Of a DNA stretch of 64,000 nucleotides, positions 16,469 through 24,463 are shown piece after piece. Source of the DNA: Paraburkholderia hospita. Lineage in GTDB: Bacteria > Pseudomonadota > Gammaproteobacteria > Burkholderiales > Burkholderiaceae. The position numbers and the translations under genes were made by a program. Positions within the stretch are counted from its first letter, which is position 1. Every line of letters begins with the position of its first letter. The DNA lies in assembly GCF_002902965.1 (NCBI RefSeq), contig NZ_CP026106.1:1426001-1490000 (forward strand), read 5' to 3'. Below the pieces are notes generated by a model. The model did no database searches. It was given only the letters and a program-made list of their open reading frames with translations, and was not told the origin of the DNA.

Positions 16469-18150
16469 CGCGGTTCTCGGTGATGGCGGCGCACCCGTCT
16501 ACGCAACATGAGCGGCTTGCGGAGCGTCGGCTGCGCTATGACGCGGCGGGGCAACTGGCACGCATCGACGACCGCACGCGTGGCGCGTCGGAATACGGTT
16601 ATGACCCGGTGGGCCGGTTGCTGAAGGCGGTGACGCCTGATCTGACGGAGATTTTTGCGTTCGATCCTGCCGGCAACCCGGTCGATCCGGCGAAGATCCC
16701 GCCGTATCCGGACGGGCTGGAAACGGAGCGCGAGCGCACGGCACGGTACGCACGCGAAGCGGCCGAGGATGCGGAGTGGATGCGTGCACATCCCGGGCAG
16801 AAGCCGTTCTCGCGCCACGATGCGCGCGGCGTGCAGGATCGCGAGAAGGTGGAGGCGTGGCGTAAGTCGCTGCCGAAGTGGCTCGATAACGTGATGGGCG
16901 AGTATCTCGGGGTGACATACGAATACGACGCGCACGGCAAACTTGCGCGGCGCAGGGAGCCGGGCGGGCTGACATGGCTGTATGGGTGGGATGCGGCCGG
17001 TCGTCTGAAGGAGGCTCGACGCTATGCGCGGCCGCCTGCGGCGCATGAGGTCGATCATCAGGTGCGGACCGCCGACAGTGTGCGGTTCGTGCCGGGCAAG
17101 GTGCAGCCCGAGGTGAGCGTGCGGCTGCGCTATGACGCGTTCGGGCGGCGCACGCTCAAGGAAGTGGAGCGCGCGGGCGGCGGTATCGATCGCACGGTGT
17201 TTACGTGGGACGGTGATCTGATGCTGCTCGAGGAGCGGTTTCATGAGGCACCGGCCGGGCGCAGGGATGAGGGGCTGCGTACGTATGGTGGTGTGCGTCT
17301 GGTGCGTGAGGACTCCGATGATGCGTACGCGTTACCCGTGGCGCAGCGCCAGCACACGCTGGGGGTGAGGCGGTATCAGTGGCAGGCGGCGTCGGTGTAT
17401 CTGTACGAGCCGGGCACGTTCGTGCCGCTGGCGCGGCTGGATGAGACGCTGGAGCAGGCGGCGTATCTGGCTACGGGCACGGATGGGCGCTTTGTCGGAT
17501 ATCCCGCGCGGACGCGGCGCGCGACGTACTTTTACCAGAATGATCATCTGGGCACGCCTCAGGAACTGGTGGATGAGTCGGGCAAGGTGGTGTGGCTGGG
17601 GCGGTATCGGGCGTGGGGAGCGCTCAGGGGCGCGAAGCTGGCCAATGGGGAGGCGGCTGAAACTGGGAATCTGATACGGTCGCAGGGGCAGTATCATGAT
17701 GAGGAACTGGGGCTGCACTACAATCGCCATCGGTATTATGAGCCGCACAGTGGGCGGTTTATCAGTAAAGACCTGATTGGGTTGGCGGGTGGGATCAACG
17801 TTTATCAATATGCGCCCAATCCGGTCGCGTGGATTGATCCGCTTGGCATGGCACGTATTTACAAAGACGCGCCGTATCACGGAACTACAGATAACGCCGT
17901 CAAGAGTAAGGCACCAGCTAATGGACAAGCTGCCCTTGATAACTCAGTACAGGTCAAAGACACGTCGCCGAGGCGCGTAGGCGTTGATACCGAAAATGAT
18001 GAGCTTGTTGTGATGGACAAGACAAGAACGCATGCTAACGGGGATGAAGAATTCCACGGACACGTGCGTTGCTGGTGTGATCTGCATAATGATCAACAAT
18101 CTGCGCTGAGAAGGGCCGGGAAGGTCACGAGCAAAGGGAGAATAAAATGA
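16426..18150 (+). CDS. RHS-repeat toxin, 3' part with C-terminal toxin
   Basis: This is the continuation of the rhs gene in the other frame; as a stand-alone frame it could only begin at GTG 16480. It contains the last YD repeats (LRYDAAGQLARIDDRTRGASEYGYDPVGRLLKAVTPD), the conserved core end (YFYQNDHLGTPQELVDESGKVVWLGRYRAWG, HYNRHRYYEPHSGRFISKDLIGLAGGINVYQYAPNPVAWIDPLGMA) and then the variable toxin. The usual DPIGL of the self-cleavage motif is here DLIGL. Its stop overlaps the ATG of the immunity gene (ATGA), as expected for a toxin-immunity pair. Confidence 0.85.
   Translation, partial: GFSQQREYDPTGRLTRFSVMAAHPSTQHERLAERRLRYDAAGQLARIDDRTRGASEYGYDPVGRLLKAVTPDLTEIFAFDPAGNPVDPAKIPPYPDGLETERERTARYAREAAEDAEWMRAHPGQKPFSRHDARGVQDREKVEAWRKSLPKWLDNVMGEYLGVTYEYDAHGKLARRREPGGLTWLYGWDAAGRLKEARRYARPPAAHEVDHQVRTADSVRFVPGKVQPEVSVRLRYDAFGRRTLKEVERAGGGIDRTVFTWDGDLMLLEERFHEAPAGRRDEGLRTYGGVRLVREDSDDAYALPVAQRQHTLGVRRYQWQAASVYLYEPGTFVPLARLDETLEQAAYLATGTDGRFVGYPARTRRATYFYQNDHLGTPQELVDESGKVVWLGRYRAWGALRGAKLANGEAAETGNLIRSQGQYHDEELGLHYNRHRYYEPHSGRFISKDLIGLAGGINVYQYAPNPVAWIDPLGMARIYKDAPYHGTTDNAVKSKAPANGQAALDNSVQVKDTSPRRVGVDTENDELVVMDKTRTHANGDEEFHGHVRCWCDLHNDQQSALRRAGKVTSKGRIK
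17854..18150 (+). other. Variable C-terminal toxin domain of the RHS protein (Ntox17-like?)
   Basis: 98 residues after the DPLGMA boundary. Key features are NGQAALDNSVQVK, TSPRRVGVD, ELVVMDKT and EEFHGHVRCW. I recall a similar pattern (GQxALDxSV ... SPRRVGI ... FHGHVRxW) in polymorphic toxins called type 17, a predicted nuclease family. This assignment is from memory and uncertain. The base composition is clearly lower in G+C than the RHS core, typical of exchangeable toxin tips. Confidence 0.5.
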
Positions 18151-18467
18151 GTCATTACAGCAAGGAAGAGCTTGACAGGCTGTTGAAATCTACTGATAAG
18201 AATATCGTTATCGATGCGCTTATGTATTTGTGCTTCAACATCGACGATCCCGAGTGGATTCAAGACAAGTGCATTGAAGCGATTGAAAGTGGGAAGGATG
18301 AGGATGTTAGGGGCTTGGGTATTACGTGCATTGGGCATGTAGCAAGAATGTACTCGCAGATAAACCGAAAAAAAGTGATGCCGGTCTTGGAACACCAGCT
18401 TAGTAATGAGTCTCTGTCAGGAAGAGCGCAAGATGCTCTTGATGACATTGAATCGTTTGTGAAGTAA
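18147..18467 (+). CDS. Immunity protein for the RHS toxin
   Basis: 106 residues, starting inside the toxin stop codon (ATGA), so the two are translationally coupled. The sequence is all-helical and acidic (SKEELDRLLKSTDKNIVIDALMYLCFNIDDPEWIQDKCIEAIESGKDEDVRGLGITCIGHVARMYSQI), resembling two or three HEAT-like helical pairs seen in several polymorphic toxin immunity proteins. It is noticeably AT-rich like the toxin tip. It presumably binds the toxin in the cytoplasm to protect the producer. I recognise no named family. Confidence 0.75.
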   Translation: MSHYSKEELDRLLKSTDKNIVIDALMYLCFNIDDPEWIQDKCIEAIESGKDEDVRGLGITCIGHVARMYSQINRKKVMPVLEHQLSNESLSGRAQDALDDIESFVK

Positions 18468-18510
18468 ATGCGAGGGCCGTTGACGCAGTTCTTTGTGGGT
18501 CTGCCCTCCG

Positions 18511-18590
18511 GTAATGGTCAACGTCCTTGTTCAACGTTGACCTTTGCGTGTAGCCCTGCTTCAAATCCCGCTTGCTCGACCCATCGCAGG
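18511..18590 (-). pseudogene. Remnant of a symE-like gene
   Basis: On the minus strand one frame reads RWVEQAGFEAGLHAKVNVEQGR, which matches the intact SymE-like protein at 19651-19884 (RWIETAGFAAGQRVRINVEHGR). The rest of the gene is gone and the frame shifts after EQGR. It sits after the first immunity gene exactly as the intact copy sits after the second, showing that the block was duplicated or inserted as a unit. Confidence 0.7.
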
Positions 18591-18596
18591 CGAGCT

Positions 18597-19290
18597 GGAT
18601 CGACAACTCAATGGGCGAGTATTTCGGTGCAACGTACGAGTATGACGCGGACGGGAATCTTGCGCGGCGCAGGGAAGCGGGCGAGCTGACATGGCTGTAT
18701 GGGTGGGATGCGGCCGGTCGCCTGAAGGAGGCACGGCGCTATGCGCGACCGCCCGCGGCGCATGAGGTCGATCATCACGTGCGGACCGCCGACAGTGTAC
18801 GGTTCGTGCCGGGCAACGTGCAGCCCGAGGTGACCGTGCTGCTGCGCTATGACGCGTTCGGGCGACGCACGCTCAAGGCGCGCACGCGGCACGCGACGTA
18901 CTTTTACCAGAACGATCATCTGGGGACGCCGCAGGAAGGTGGTGTGGCTGGGGCGGTACCGGGCGTGGGGCGCGCTCAGGGGTGCGAAGCTGGCCAATGG
19001 GGAGGCGGCGGAAACCGGGAATCTGATACGGGCGCAGGGGCAGTATCATGATGAGGAACTGGGGCTGTGTTACAACCGGTATCGGTACTATGATCCGCAT
19101 GCGGGGCGGTTCATAAGTAGGGATCCGATTGGGCTGCGCGGCGGCATCAATCTGTATGCGTATGCGCCCAACCCGGTGCAATGGATCGATCCGCACGGAT
19201 TAACTGGCACATTCAAAACCGGATGGCTACACGCCAGGAAGCGGTACTGGCTTCACTCCGGGAGAAAACGTTCCGGGAAGTTAAAAAATG
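18597..19290 (+). pseudogene. Displaced RHS C-terminal fragment with decayed toxin
   Basis: The sequence from MGEYFGATYEYDADGNLARRREAGELTWLYGWDAAGR onwards is about 90% or more identical by eye to the main rhs from 16890. Two deletions are visible. One removes the equivalent of about 17161-17508 in frame. The other, after TPQE near 18936, drops about 20 bases and shifts the frame. The core end is intact (GRFISRDPIGLRGGINLYAYAPNPVQWIDPHGLT), but the toxin beyond it is reduced to about 30 codons. The last codons, read in another frame (MATRQEAVLASLREKTFREVKK), stop with TGA overlapping the next ATG. Confidence 0.8.
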
Positions 19291-19617
19291 AAAAGCAGTG
19301 AGGTACTTGTTGCCGATGGTCAGATTGAGACGTTCTCTTACAGAGGAAATTGTCTAACTGTCCTTATACGGACTGATGGAGGAGCATTCGAAGTTATCTT
19401 CCATACGGTTCTTGGCATGAAAGCGACTTCTCCTGAAGGACAGGATTTGTCGCATTTGGCCGAGAGTGCTGAGAGCCCGTATCTCGTTGAGACATGTAGA
19501 GCAGCAGAGGAACCGGCGGATGGGTTCAAGGAGTTTAGTTTTATTTCCGCATGGAACGACGAGCCATTATTAACCGTTGTTGCTATTGACGTTCAGGTTC
19601 CCCAAACGTTGCGTTAG
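19288..19617 (+). CDS. Orphan immunity protein of the second RHS cassette
   Basis: 109 residues (MKSSEVLVADGQIETFSYRGNCLTVLIRTDGGAFEVIFHTV...). The ATG at 19288 overlaps the TGA that ends the toxin remnant, the same ATGA coupling as in the first cassette. The predicted fold is mostly beta strands with an acidic surface and low local G+C. No family recognised. Its toxin is deleted, so it may survive as protection against sister cells that still carry the toxin. A good terminator follows. Confidence 0.65.
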   Translation: MKSSEVLVADGQIETFSYRGNCLTVLIRTDGGAFEVIFHTVLGMKATSPEGQDLSHLAESAESPYLVETCRAAEEPADGFKEFSFISAWNDEPLLTVVAIDVQVPQTLR

Positions 19618-19620
19618 CAC

Positions 19621-19652
19621 GAAGGGCCGCATACGCGGCCCTTCATGCTTTT
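19621..19652 (+). terminator. Terminator after the orphan immunity gene
   Basis: GAAGGGCCGC (19621-19630) and GCGGCCCTTC (19635-19644) pair around ATAC, followed by a T-rich stretch (ATGCTTTTAC). It also separates the convergent symE-like gene. Confidence 0.75.
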
Positions 19653-19884
19653 ACTCGGCGGTAATGTTCAGGCGTCCGTGTTCAACGTTGATCCTGACGC
19701 GCTGCCCTGCTGCAAATCCGGCGGTCTCGATCCACCGTCCGGCGAGCTTCATCCACGGATAAAGCGGCGGCTCGGTTCGCAGATGTAACGGTCGGTTCCA
19801 GTTGCGCTGGAAGTGTCTCGGCTGCTTGATGGTCACGAAATGTTCCGTGACGTGTGAACGTGCTCTCAGATTGGCAATAGCCAT
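19651..19884 (-). CDS. symE: SymE-like toxin (type I addiction family)
   Basis: 77 residues from ATG 19884, with AGGAG upstream. The core (PPLYPWMKLAGRWIETAGFAAGQRVRINVEHGRLNITAE) is the SymE signature, an AbrB-like fold turned RNA-cleaving or nucleoid-condensing toxin in E. coli. SymE genes often sit beside rhs cassettes in Burkholderia. In E. coli an antisense RNA (SymR) and LexA control it; no LexA box is visible here and an antisense RNA cannot be judged. A broken second copy lies at 18511-18590. Confidence 0.75.
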   Translation of the reverse strand: MAIANLRARSHVTEHFVTIKQPRHFQRNWNRPLHLRTEPPLYPWMKLAGRWIETAGFAAGQRVRINVEHGRLNITAE

Positions 19885-19901
19885 AGTTAACTCTCCTAAC
19901 A

Positions 19902-20202
19902 TGAGCGGGTTGCGGAGCGTCGGCTGCGCTATGACGGGGCGGGGCAACTGGCACGCATCGACGACCGCACGCGTGGCGCGTCGGAATACGGTTATGACCC
20001 GGTGGGCCGGTTGCTGAAGGCGGTGACGCCTGACCTGACGGAGATCTTTGCGTTCGATCCTGCCGGCAACCCGATCGATGCGGCGAAGATCCCGCCGTAT
20101 CCGGACGGGCTGGAAACGGAGCACGAGCGCACGGCACGGTACGCGCGCGATGCGGCCGAGGATGCGGAGTGGATGCGTGCGCATCCCGGGCAGAAGCCGT
20201 TC
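19902..20202 (+). pseudogene. Third RHS fragment, cut by IS110
   Basis: The segment corresponds nearly base for base to 16508-16811 of the main rhs (LRYDGAGQLARIDDRTRGASEYGYDPVGRLLKAVTPDLTE, up to RAHPGQKPF). It starts abruptly just upstream of symE and ends at 20202, where similarity stops and IS110 sequence begins. It has no start codon of its own and no toxin, so it is a relic of a further displaced cassette. Confidence 0.8.
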
Positions 20203-20250
20203 CGCCTCAAAGGCGCCCGGAGAGTTTGGGGGGTGCCCCTATGTGATTCG

Positions 20251-21456
20251 TCAAGCGGTAGGGGCGGATTTTGGTTGGTAGAGGGTGCCGTCGCGCAGCA
20301 TGGCGAACAGCACGTCGCAGCGTCGTCGAGCGAGAGCGATGAGCGCCTGATTGTGGCGCTTGCCCTGCTGGACCTTGCGCGTGTAATAGTCCCTTGAGAT
20401 CGGGTCTCGCAGGGCAGCAAAGGCCGAGAGGAAGAGCGCTCTCTTGAGTACCTTGTTGCCCCGTCTGGACGGGTGTTCGCCACGGATGGACGAGCCCGAG
20501 CGTCGGGTCACCGGGGCGAGGCCGGCGTAGGCGGCGAGATGCGCAGCCGATGCGAAGGCTTTGTGAGCGACTTCAGTGAGGAGTCTGGCGGCGGTCCTGA
20601 CGCCGACTCCCGGCATGCTGGTCAGGACCGGCCAAAGAGGGTGTGCGTGCACCAGACGTTCAACTTCGCTGGCAACCTCCTCGCGTTGCTTGCGCAAGGA
20701 TGCGAGTTGCTGGGCAAGACGCGGCATGACGATGGTTGCGGCCTGAGTACCGGGCACGATCACAGCCTGTTCGCTGAGCGCCTGGACGATGTCGGAAGCC
20801 AGGCTCTTGCCCATGCGAGGTGCGAGTTTGGTGAGGCGGTTGGCGAGTGTTTTCTCGCTGGCTGAGGCGAGCTCGGCGGGTGACGGGTATCGCTCAAGCA
20901 GATCGAGCACGGCCGGATGGTCGAGCCGCGGCCCCACGACCCTTTCCAGCGCCGGATGGATCTGGGTGAGCAGACCTCGAATGCGGTTGCTGGTCTGCGT
21001 GATCTGGGCCGCCAGATCGTCGTCGAAGCCGCACAGCATGGTGAGTTCGGCGAGTGGTTCGTCAGCCAGCCGAAGTGAGCGCAGCGTATGCGGCATTGAG
21101 CGCGCGGCTTCAGCAATGATGGCGGCATCGCGAGCATCAGTCTTGGCTTCACCGGCGTGCAGGTCGGCGATGCGGCGCATAGCCAGACCCGGTAGATATG
21201 CGACCAGAACATCTTCATCACGGGCGACTGCCACGGGCAACGCGCCGATGGTGGCGGGTTGATCGACGACGAACAGGAGCTGGCCGTGCGTCTTGAGTTC
21301 GGTAATGAGGGCGCGCAGCTTGGCCTCATCGTTGGGCAGCGCCTTGTTGTAAAGGCGCTTTCCGCGCCGATCGAGGGCGACGGCGTGATGGTGGCCTTTG
21401 CCGACATCGACGCCGACGAATACATCGACAGAGCTATGTTGTTGGTTTTCTTGCAT
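20251..21456 (-). CDS. IS110 transposase (RuvC-like DEDD plus serine domain)
   Basis: 401 residues from ATG 21454-21456; a longer frame to 21534 has no better start. The N-terminal DEDD domain shows FVGVDVGKGHHHAVALD, LLFVVDQPATIG and KTDARDAAIIAEAAR. The C-terminal Transposase_20 domain shows LTSMPGVGVRTAARLLTEV and YAGLAPVTRRSGSSIRGEHPSRRGNKVLKRALFLSA, with the likely catalytic Ser in the SGSS stretch. The gene is uninterrupted, so the element may be active. Confidence 0.92.
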   Translation of the reverse strand: MQENQQHSSVDVFVGVDVGKGHHHAVALDRRGKRLYNKALPNDEAKLRALITELKTHGQLLFVVDQPATIGALPVAVARDEDVLVAYLPGLAMRRIADLHAGEAKTDARDAAIIAEAARSMPHTLRSLRLADEPLAELTMLCGFDDDLAAQITQTSNRIRGLLTQIHPALERVVGPRLDHPAVLDLLERYPSPAELASASEKTLANRLTKLAPRMGKSLASDIVQALSEQAVIVPGTQAATIVMPRLAQQLASLRKQREEVASEVERLVHAHPLWPVLTSMPGVGVRTAARLLTEVAHKAFASAAHLAAYAGLAPVTRRSGSSIRGEHPSRRGNKVLKRALFLSAFAALRDPISRDYYTRKVQQGKRHNQALIALARRRCDVLFAMLRDGTLYQPKSAPTA

Positions 21457-21770
21457 CGAAGGCTTTGCAGGTTGAACGGTTTGGCCTGCAACATCGGTGG
21501 CAAGTCTCGGCATCCACGTTACGGACGGCCTCAAGATATCCTGGCCGAGCCCCTATTAGCGATCACCAGCCACCCACCAGGCCCGGTGACAACACCCCCC
21601 GGATCATGACTGCGACTGGGGGCGAGAATCATGCCGGGCCTAGCTGGCCAAATCCTCGATTGTCGAGGAATGAAGATAGTAACGGGGCACAGGAAAGGAT
21701 TGCGCATGTATGTTGAACACAGCGAATCTTCCGAAGACGGCACAAACGACGATGCTTGAACAGCCAGCCC
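21457..21770. other. Non-coding stretch between IS110 transposase and FUSC gene
   Basis: 314 bp that hold the non-coding end of IS110 and the junction with ordinary chromosome. No RHS sequence resumes here, so the insertion is not a simple interruption of the third RHS fragment. Confidence 0.5.
21580..21668 (-). ncRNA. Candidate IS110 bridge RNA region
   Basis: Upstream of the transposase, on its strand, GGCCCGG (21640-21634) can pair with CCGGGCC (21586-21580), enclosing a roughly 47-base segment with further pairing potential. An adjacent CCTCGA-TTG-TCGAGG hairpin lies at 21654-21668. In IS110 elements this non-coding end gives a structured RNA that matches target and donor DNA. The assignment rests on position and these stems only. 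Confidence 0.35.
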
Positions 21771-22895
21771 CTATTTCTCCCTCAACCTCAACGGAAAAAT
21801 AACCATCGCCGCCAGCAACCCCAGCACCCCACCAATCAACGTCTCCCACGCCCGCGCCGTGAGAAATGGAATCGAGTGGATGCCGTTCACCGCGAGCGTG
21901 ACGATCAGCGTGAACGCAAACGCGCCGCACGCGATGTCGTATCGCTCGGGCAGCGCCATCGAATAAACGATCATCGCCAGCGCCGCAGCGAGCCAGATCA
22001 GCAACGGCGCATGCTCCGCAATCGGCAAACAGATGAGTCCTAGCGGCACCCCAACGAGCGTGCCGATGATCCGCCGCCGCACGCGCTGCACGGTGCCCGT
22101 CGCGGACCCCGCGACCACGTACGTGCAGGCCGTGATCGCCCACACCGATTCCGCGAGGTTCAGCCACGCGTTCAACGCGACGATCACGAGCGCGCCGCTC
22201 GCGGCCTGCAGTCCCATCACGAACTCGGGTGAAGGCCGTCCGGCCACAGGCTCGGGTCCGGGCGACAGCGCGGCGACGACGGCTGGCCGTTCGGCGGGCC
22301 CGCTCAGCAGCCGCGGCACGATCGACGCCAGCATCGCGATCAACCCGGCAATTGCAATGCCGGGCAGATCGGCGGGAACGAGTTTCGCGCCGTAGGCCAG
22401 CAGTTGCCCGATGTAGATCTGCGAGCCGAGTCCCCCGCCGGTCACGCCGAATCGCTTCAGATAGCCGACGAGGAACGCACCCGTGACCAGTACGAGCTCG
22501 GGACCCGCATGCCCGAAGAAGAGCAATGGCTGTGCAAGACATACGTACAACGCCGCGCCGAGCGCGGCCGCCGCGCATAGCAGCGCGAGATCGCGGCTCG
22601 ATTCGGGCCGTGTCGTGCGCGCCTCCGACACGCTTGCCCACAGCGCGAAGTTGGCCGCGAGCAGGCCGACTGACGCATCGCGTGGCAATCCATGCGTGAC
22701 GTCCTGCAATGTGCCGAGCGCCGAGGCGAGGCCGTATGCCGTCACGAGGCGCAGCCCCTTGATGCGTCGGTGCGTGCCGGGATCGACGCGCGCGAGCCAG
22801 TTGCCGAGCGCGGCAAATGGGTGCCTCGCGGGTATCTCGCGGCGCGCCGTGTCGGCGGAAGGTTCGCGATCGGCGGGATCAGTGGACGGTTCCAT
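21771..22895 (-). CDS. FUSC family inner membrane protein
   Basis: 374 residues if started at ATG 22895 (MEPSTDPADRE); a longer frame to 23069 is basic and unlikely. There are about ten hydrophobic helices in two sets, for example LVTAYGLASALGTL, ALLCAAAALGAALYVCLA, GIAIAGLIAMLASIV, LIWLAAALAMIVYSMALP and LIGGVLGLLAAMVIFPLRLREK. The GTVQRVRRRIIGTLVGVPLGL motif is typical of fusaric-acid-resistance (FUSC/YccS) proteins, which act in efflux of aromatic acids or membrane stress. No adjacent membrane-fusion partner gene is present. Confidence 0.75.
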   Translation of the reverse strand: MEPSTDPADREPSADTARREIPARHPFAALGNWLARVDPGTHRRIKGLRLVTAYGLASALGTLQDVTHGLPRDASVGLLAANFALWASVSEARTTRPESSRDLALLCAAAALGAALYVCLAQPLLFFGHAGPELVLVTGAFLVGYLKRFGVTGGGLGSQIYIGQLLAYGAKLVPADLPGIAIAGLIAMLASIVPRLLSGPAERPAVVAALSPGPEPVAGRPSPEFVMGLQAASGALVIVALNAWLNLAESVWAITACTYVVAGSATGTVQRVRRRIIGTLVGVPLGLICLPIAEHAPLLIWLAAALAMIVYSMALPERYDIACGAFAFTLIVTLAVNGIHSIPFLTARAWETLIGGVLGLLAAMVIFPLRLREK

Positions 22896-23013
22896 GGTGC
22901 GAGTCGTCACAATTGGGCAAAGGTTCGCATGAGGGAAAGCGGCGTCTCGTCGAGTACGCGCAAGGCGAGACGCGATCGGCGGATCGTGGCGCGGCAATCG
23001 CGCAATGCCCGTT

Positions 23014-24159
23014 TCACTGGCTTGCCGCCGAGGCCGGGTTCGCGCTGCTGGCAGGCGAACCGCCCACATTGGCGGCCGGACCTGCAGCGGACGCGGCTTC
23101 GGACGACGCCACCGCCTCCGACGCCGCCGCCGTTCCCGACCCCCCCGAATCGGCTGCCGTCTGTGCCGCAGGCGGCACGGATGCGCCGGACACGGGCGCC
23201 GGCGTGGACAACGTACCCGATGCCGTGCTGCTGGTGAGCTGCGGAGCCCCTTCGTCCGCGGCCGTTCGTTGCCGGTAGCCGTACAGGATGATACCGATCA
23301 GCAGCACGATGACGACGAGTATGCCCCAAGCCCAGACGGGAACGCGGCGCGGGCGGGGCGCGACGGGTTCGACTGTCGTCAGCAACTGCTTGGGCGCACC
23401 GGGCGCGGCAGCAGCAGAAGCGCCGGCAGCGCCACCCGCCAGTCCGTAAAGATCGCCGCCAGAATATCCGCCGGACGGCGCTGTATCCGCGGATGGCGGC
23501 GCCCCGTTCGTCGCCCAACCAGGTGGCCCGTTCCCAGCGACGGCGTGCGCGCGCGGCATGCCCGCCGCGAGTTCGACGAGCCGTTGCGGGACGCTGTCCG
23601 CGAACGCAGCGGAACTCGCGAATCCGAGCGCCGTCGCAAATCCCTCTGCAAGCCACGGCGCAGTGATCGGCCATTGATAGGCGAGCAAGCCCGGCAGGTC
23701 GCCGGCGCTGCCCTGTTCGAGCAGCATATGGTGCTTGGCGGCACCGAACACCACGGCCGATGCGACATCCGTCAGCGCATGCGCGGCTTGCGGCGGCACG
23801 GTCGTCAGGGCGGCGATGTGGTCGCTGATCAACGCGATCTCGCGGCTGTCGGCGATGCGCGTCGCCAGCGCATGACCTGAGCGCTCGACGGCCTTCAGCC
23901 CGTGCGAACTCGCGGTCAGGCCGGCGAGCTGCGCCGCGATGCGCGGATTGGATTCGGTGGACATGATCACGACGAACAGGCGCTGCGCGCTTTCCGCGCT
24001 GCCTCCTCTCGCCATCATCGTCAGCACGATGCCGGGCGCCGCGCGTTCCACGACCTGCCGGATCGCGTCGGGTGGCAAGCCGATGCGGCTGCTCAACTGC
24101 TCGAGGACGTAGGGATTGAAGGCGGCGTTGGCCGCGGCGACCAGATCGGCGTCGTTCAC
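23014..24159 (-). CDS. DUF937-like protein with one membrane helix
   Basis: 381 residues from the GTG at 24159, which has AAGGAGA upstream. Residues 1-110 (AANAAFNPYVLEQLSSRIGLPPDAIRQVVERAAPGIVLTMMARGGS) resemble DUF937. A middle helical part with an AAKHHMLLEQGSAGD segment runs to about 200. After a Gly/Ala linker comes a single membrane helix (VWAWGILVVIVLLIGIILYGY, about 285-305) and an 80-residue Ala/Ser/Pro-rich tail, probably in the periplasm. There is no known function; it may belong with the FUSC gene downstream on the same strand. Confidence 0.6.
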   Translation of the reverse strand: MNDADLVAAANAAFNPYVLEQLSSRIGLPPDAIRQVVERAAPGIVLTMMARGGSAESAQRLFVVIMSTESNPRIAAQLAGLTASSHGLKAVERSGHALATRIADSREIALISDHIAALTTVPPQAAHALTDVASAVVFGAAKHHMLLEQGSAGDLPGLLAYQWPITAPWLAEGFATALGFASSAAFADSVPQRLVELAAGMPRAHAVAGNGPPGWATNGAPPSADTAPSGGYSGGDLYGLAGGAAGASAAAAPGAPKQLLTTVEPVAPRPRRVPVWAWGILVVIVLLIGIILYGYRQRTAADEGAPQLTSSTASGTLSTPAPVSGASVPPAAQTAADSGGSGTAAASEAVASSEAASAAGPAANVGGSPASSANPASAASQ

Positions 24160-24463
24160 CAGAGGTCTCCTTCGTGTTAGCAAACGGATGAGAGAGTCAC
24201 CTGAGTCACCTGTTGCGCGGCGGCTGGCCGCTTACCTTTGTCCGAAACGGCCAGGTAAGTATAGGCAGGAATTCCGGCGGCCGGGCTGCGTCGGATGTCG
24301 CGGGAAGCCGGGCGGCAAAGCCGGCAGCGATGACGGGCGCCCGCCAGGGAAATGCCCTTGCTATTTTTAAACGCGAGTATCACTCTCGATAGAGCCGCAT
24401 GCCGGGTCAAAGACCGGCAGCCTGTCCGCTGCGCACGCGGACGTCTTTACGGTGGAGCACGCC
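24160..24463. other. Divergent promoter region
   Basis: About 300 bp between the DUF937-like gene and the transporter gene. An AT-rich stretch (24357-24372, ttgctatttttaaacg) could hold the transporter promoter. No gene or strong repeat seen. Confidence 0.35.

Larger units (their letters stand above)
20203..21720 (-). mobile_element. IS110-family insertion sequence
   Basis: One end is fixed at about 20203 because the RHS fragment stops there. The other end lies somewhere between about 21680 and 21760 and cannot be placed without relatives; IS110 elements have no typical inverted repeats or target duplication. A single transposase gene (20251-21456) and a roughly 250-base non-coding end upstream of it are present, the layout in which IS110 elements encode a guide (bridge) RNA. 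Confidence 0.7.

Noticed and set aside
18400..18606. 68-codon minus-strand protein gene
   Set aside because: It overlaps the immunity gene end, and its frame is a shifted reading of the symE remnant.
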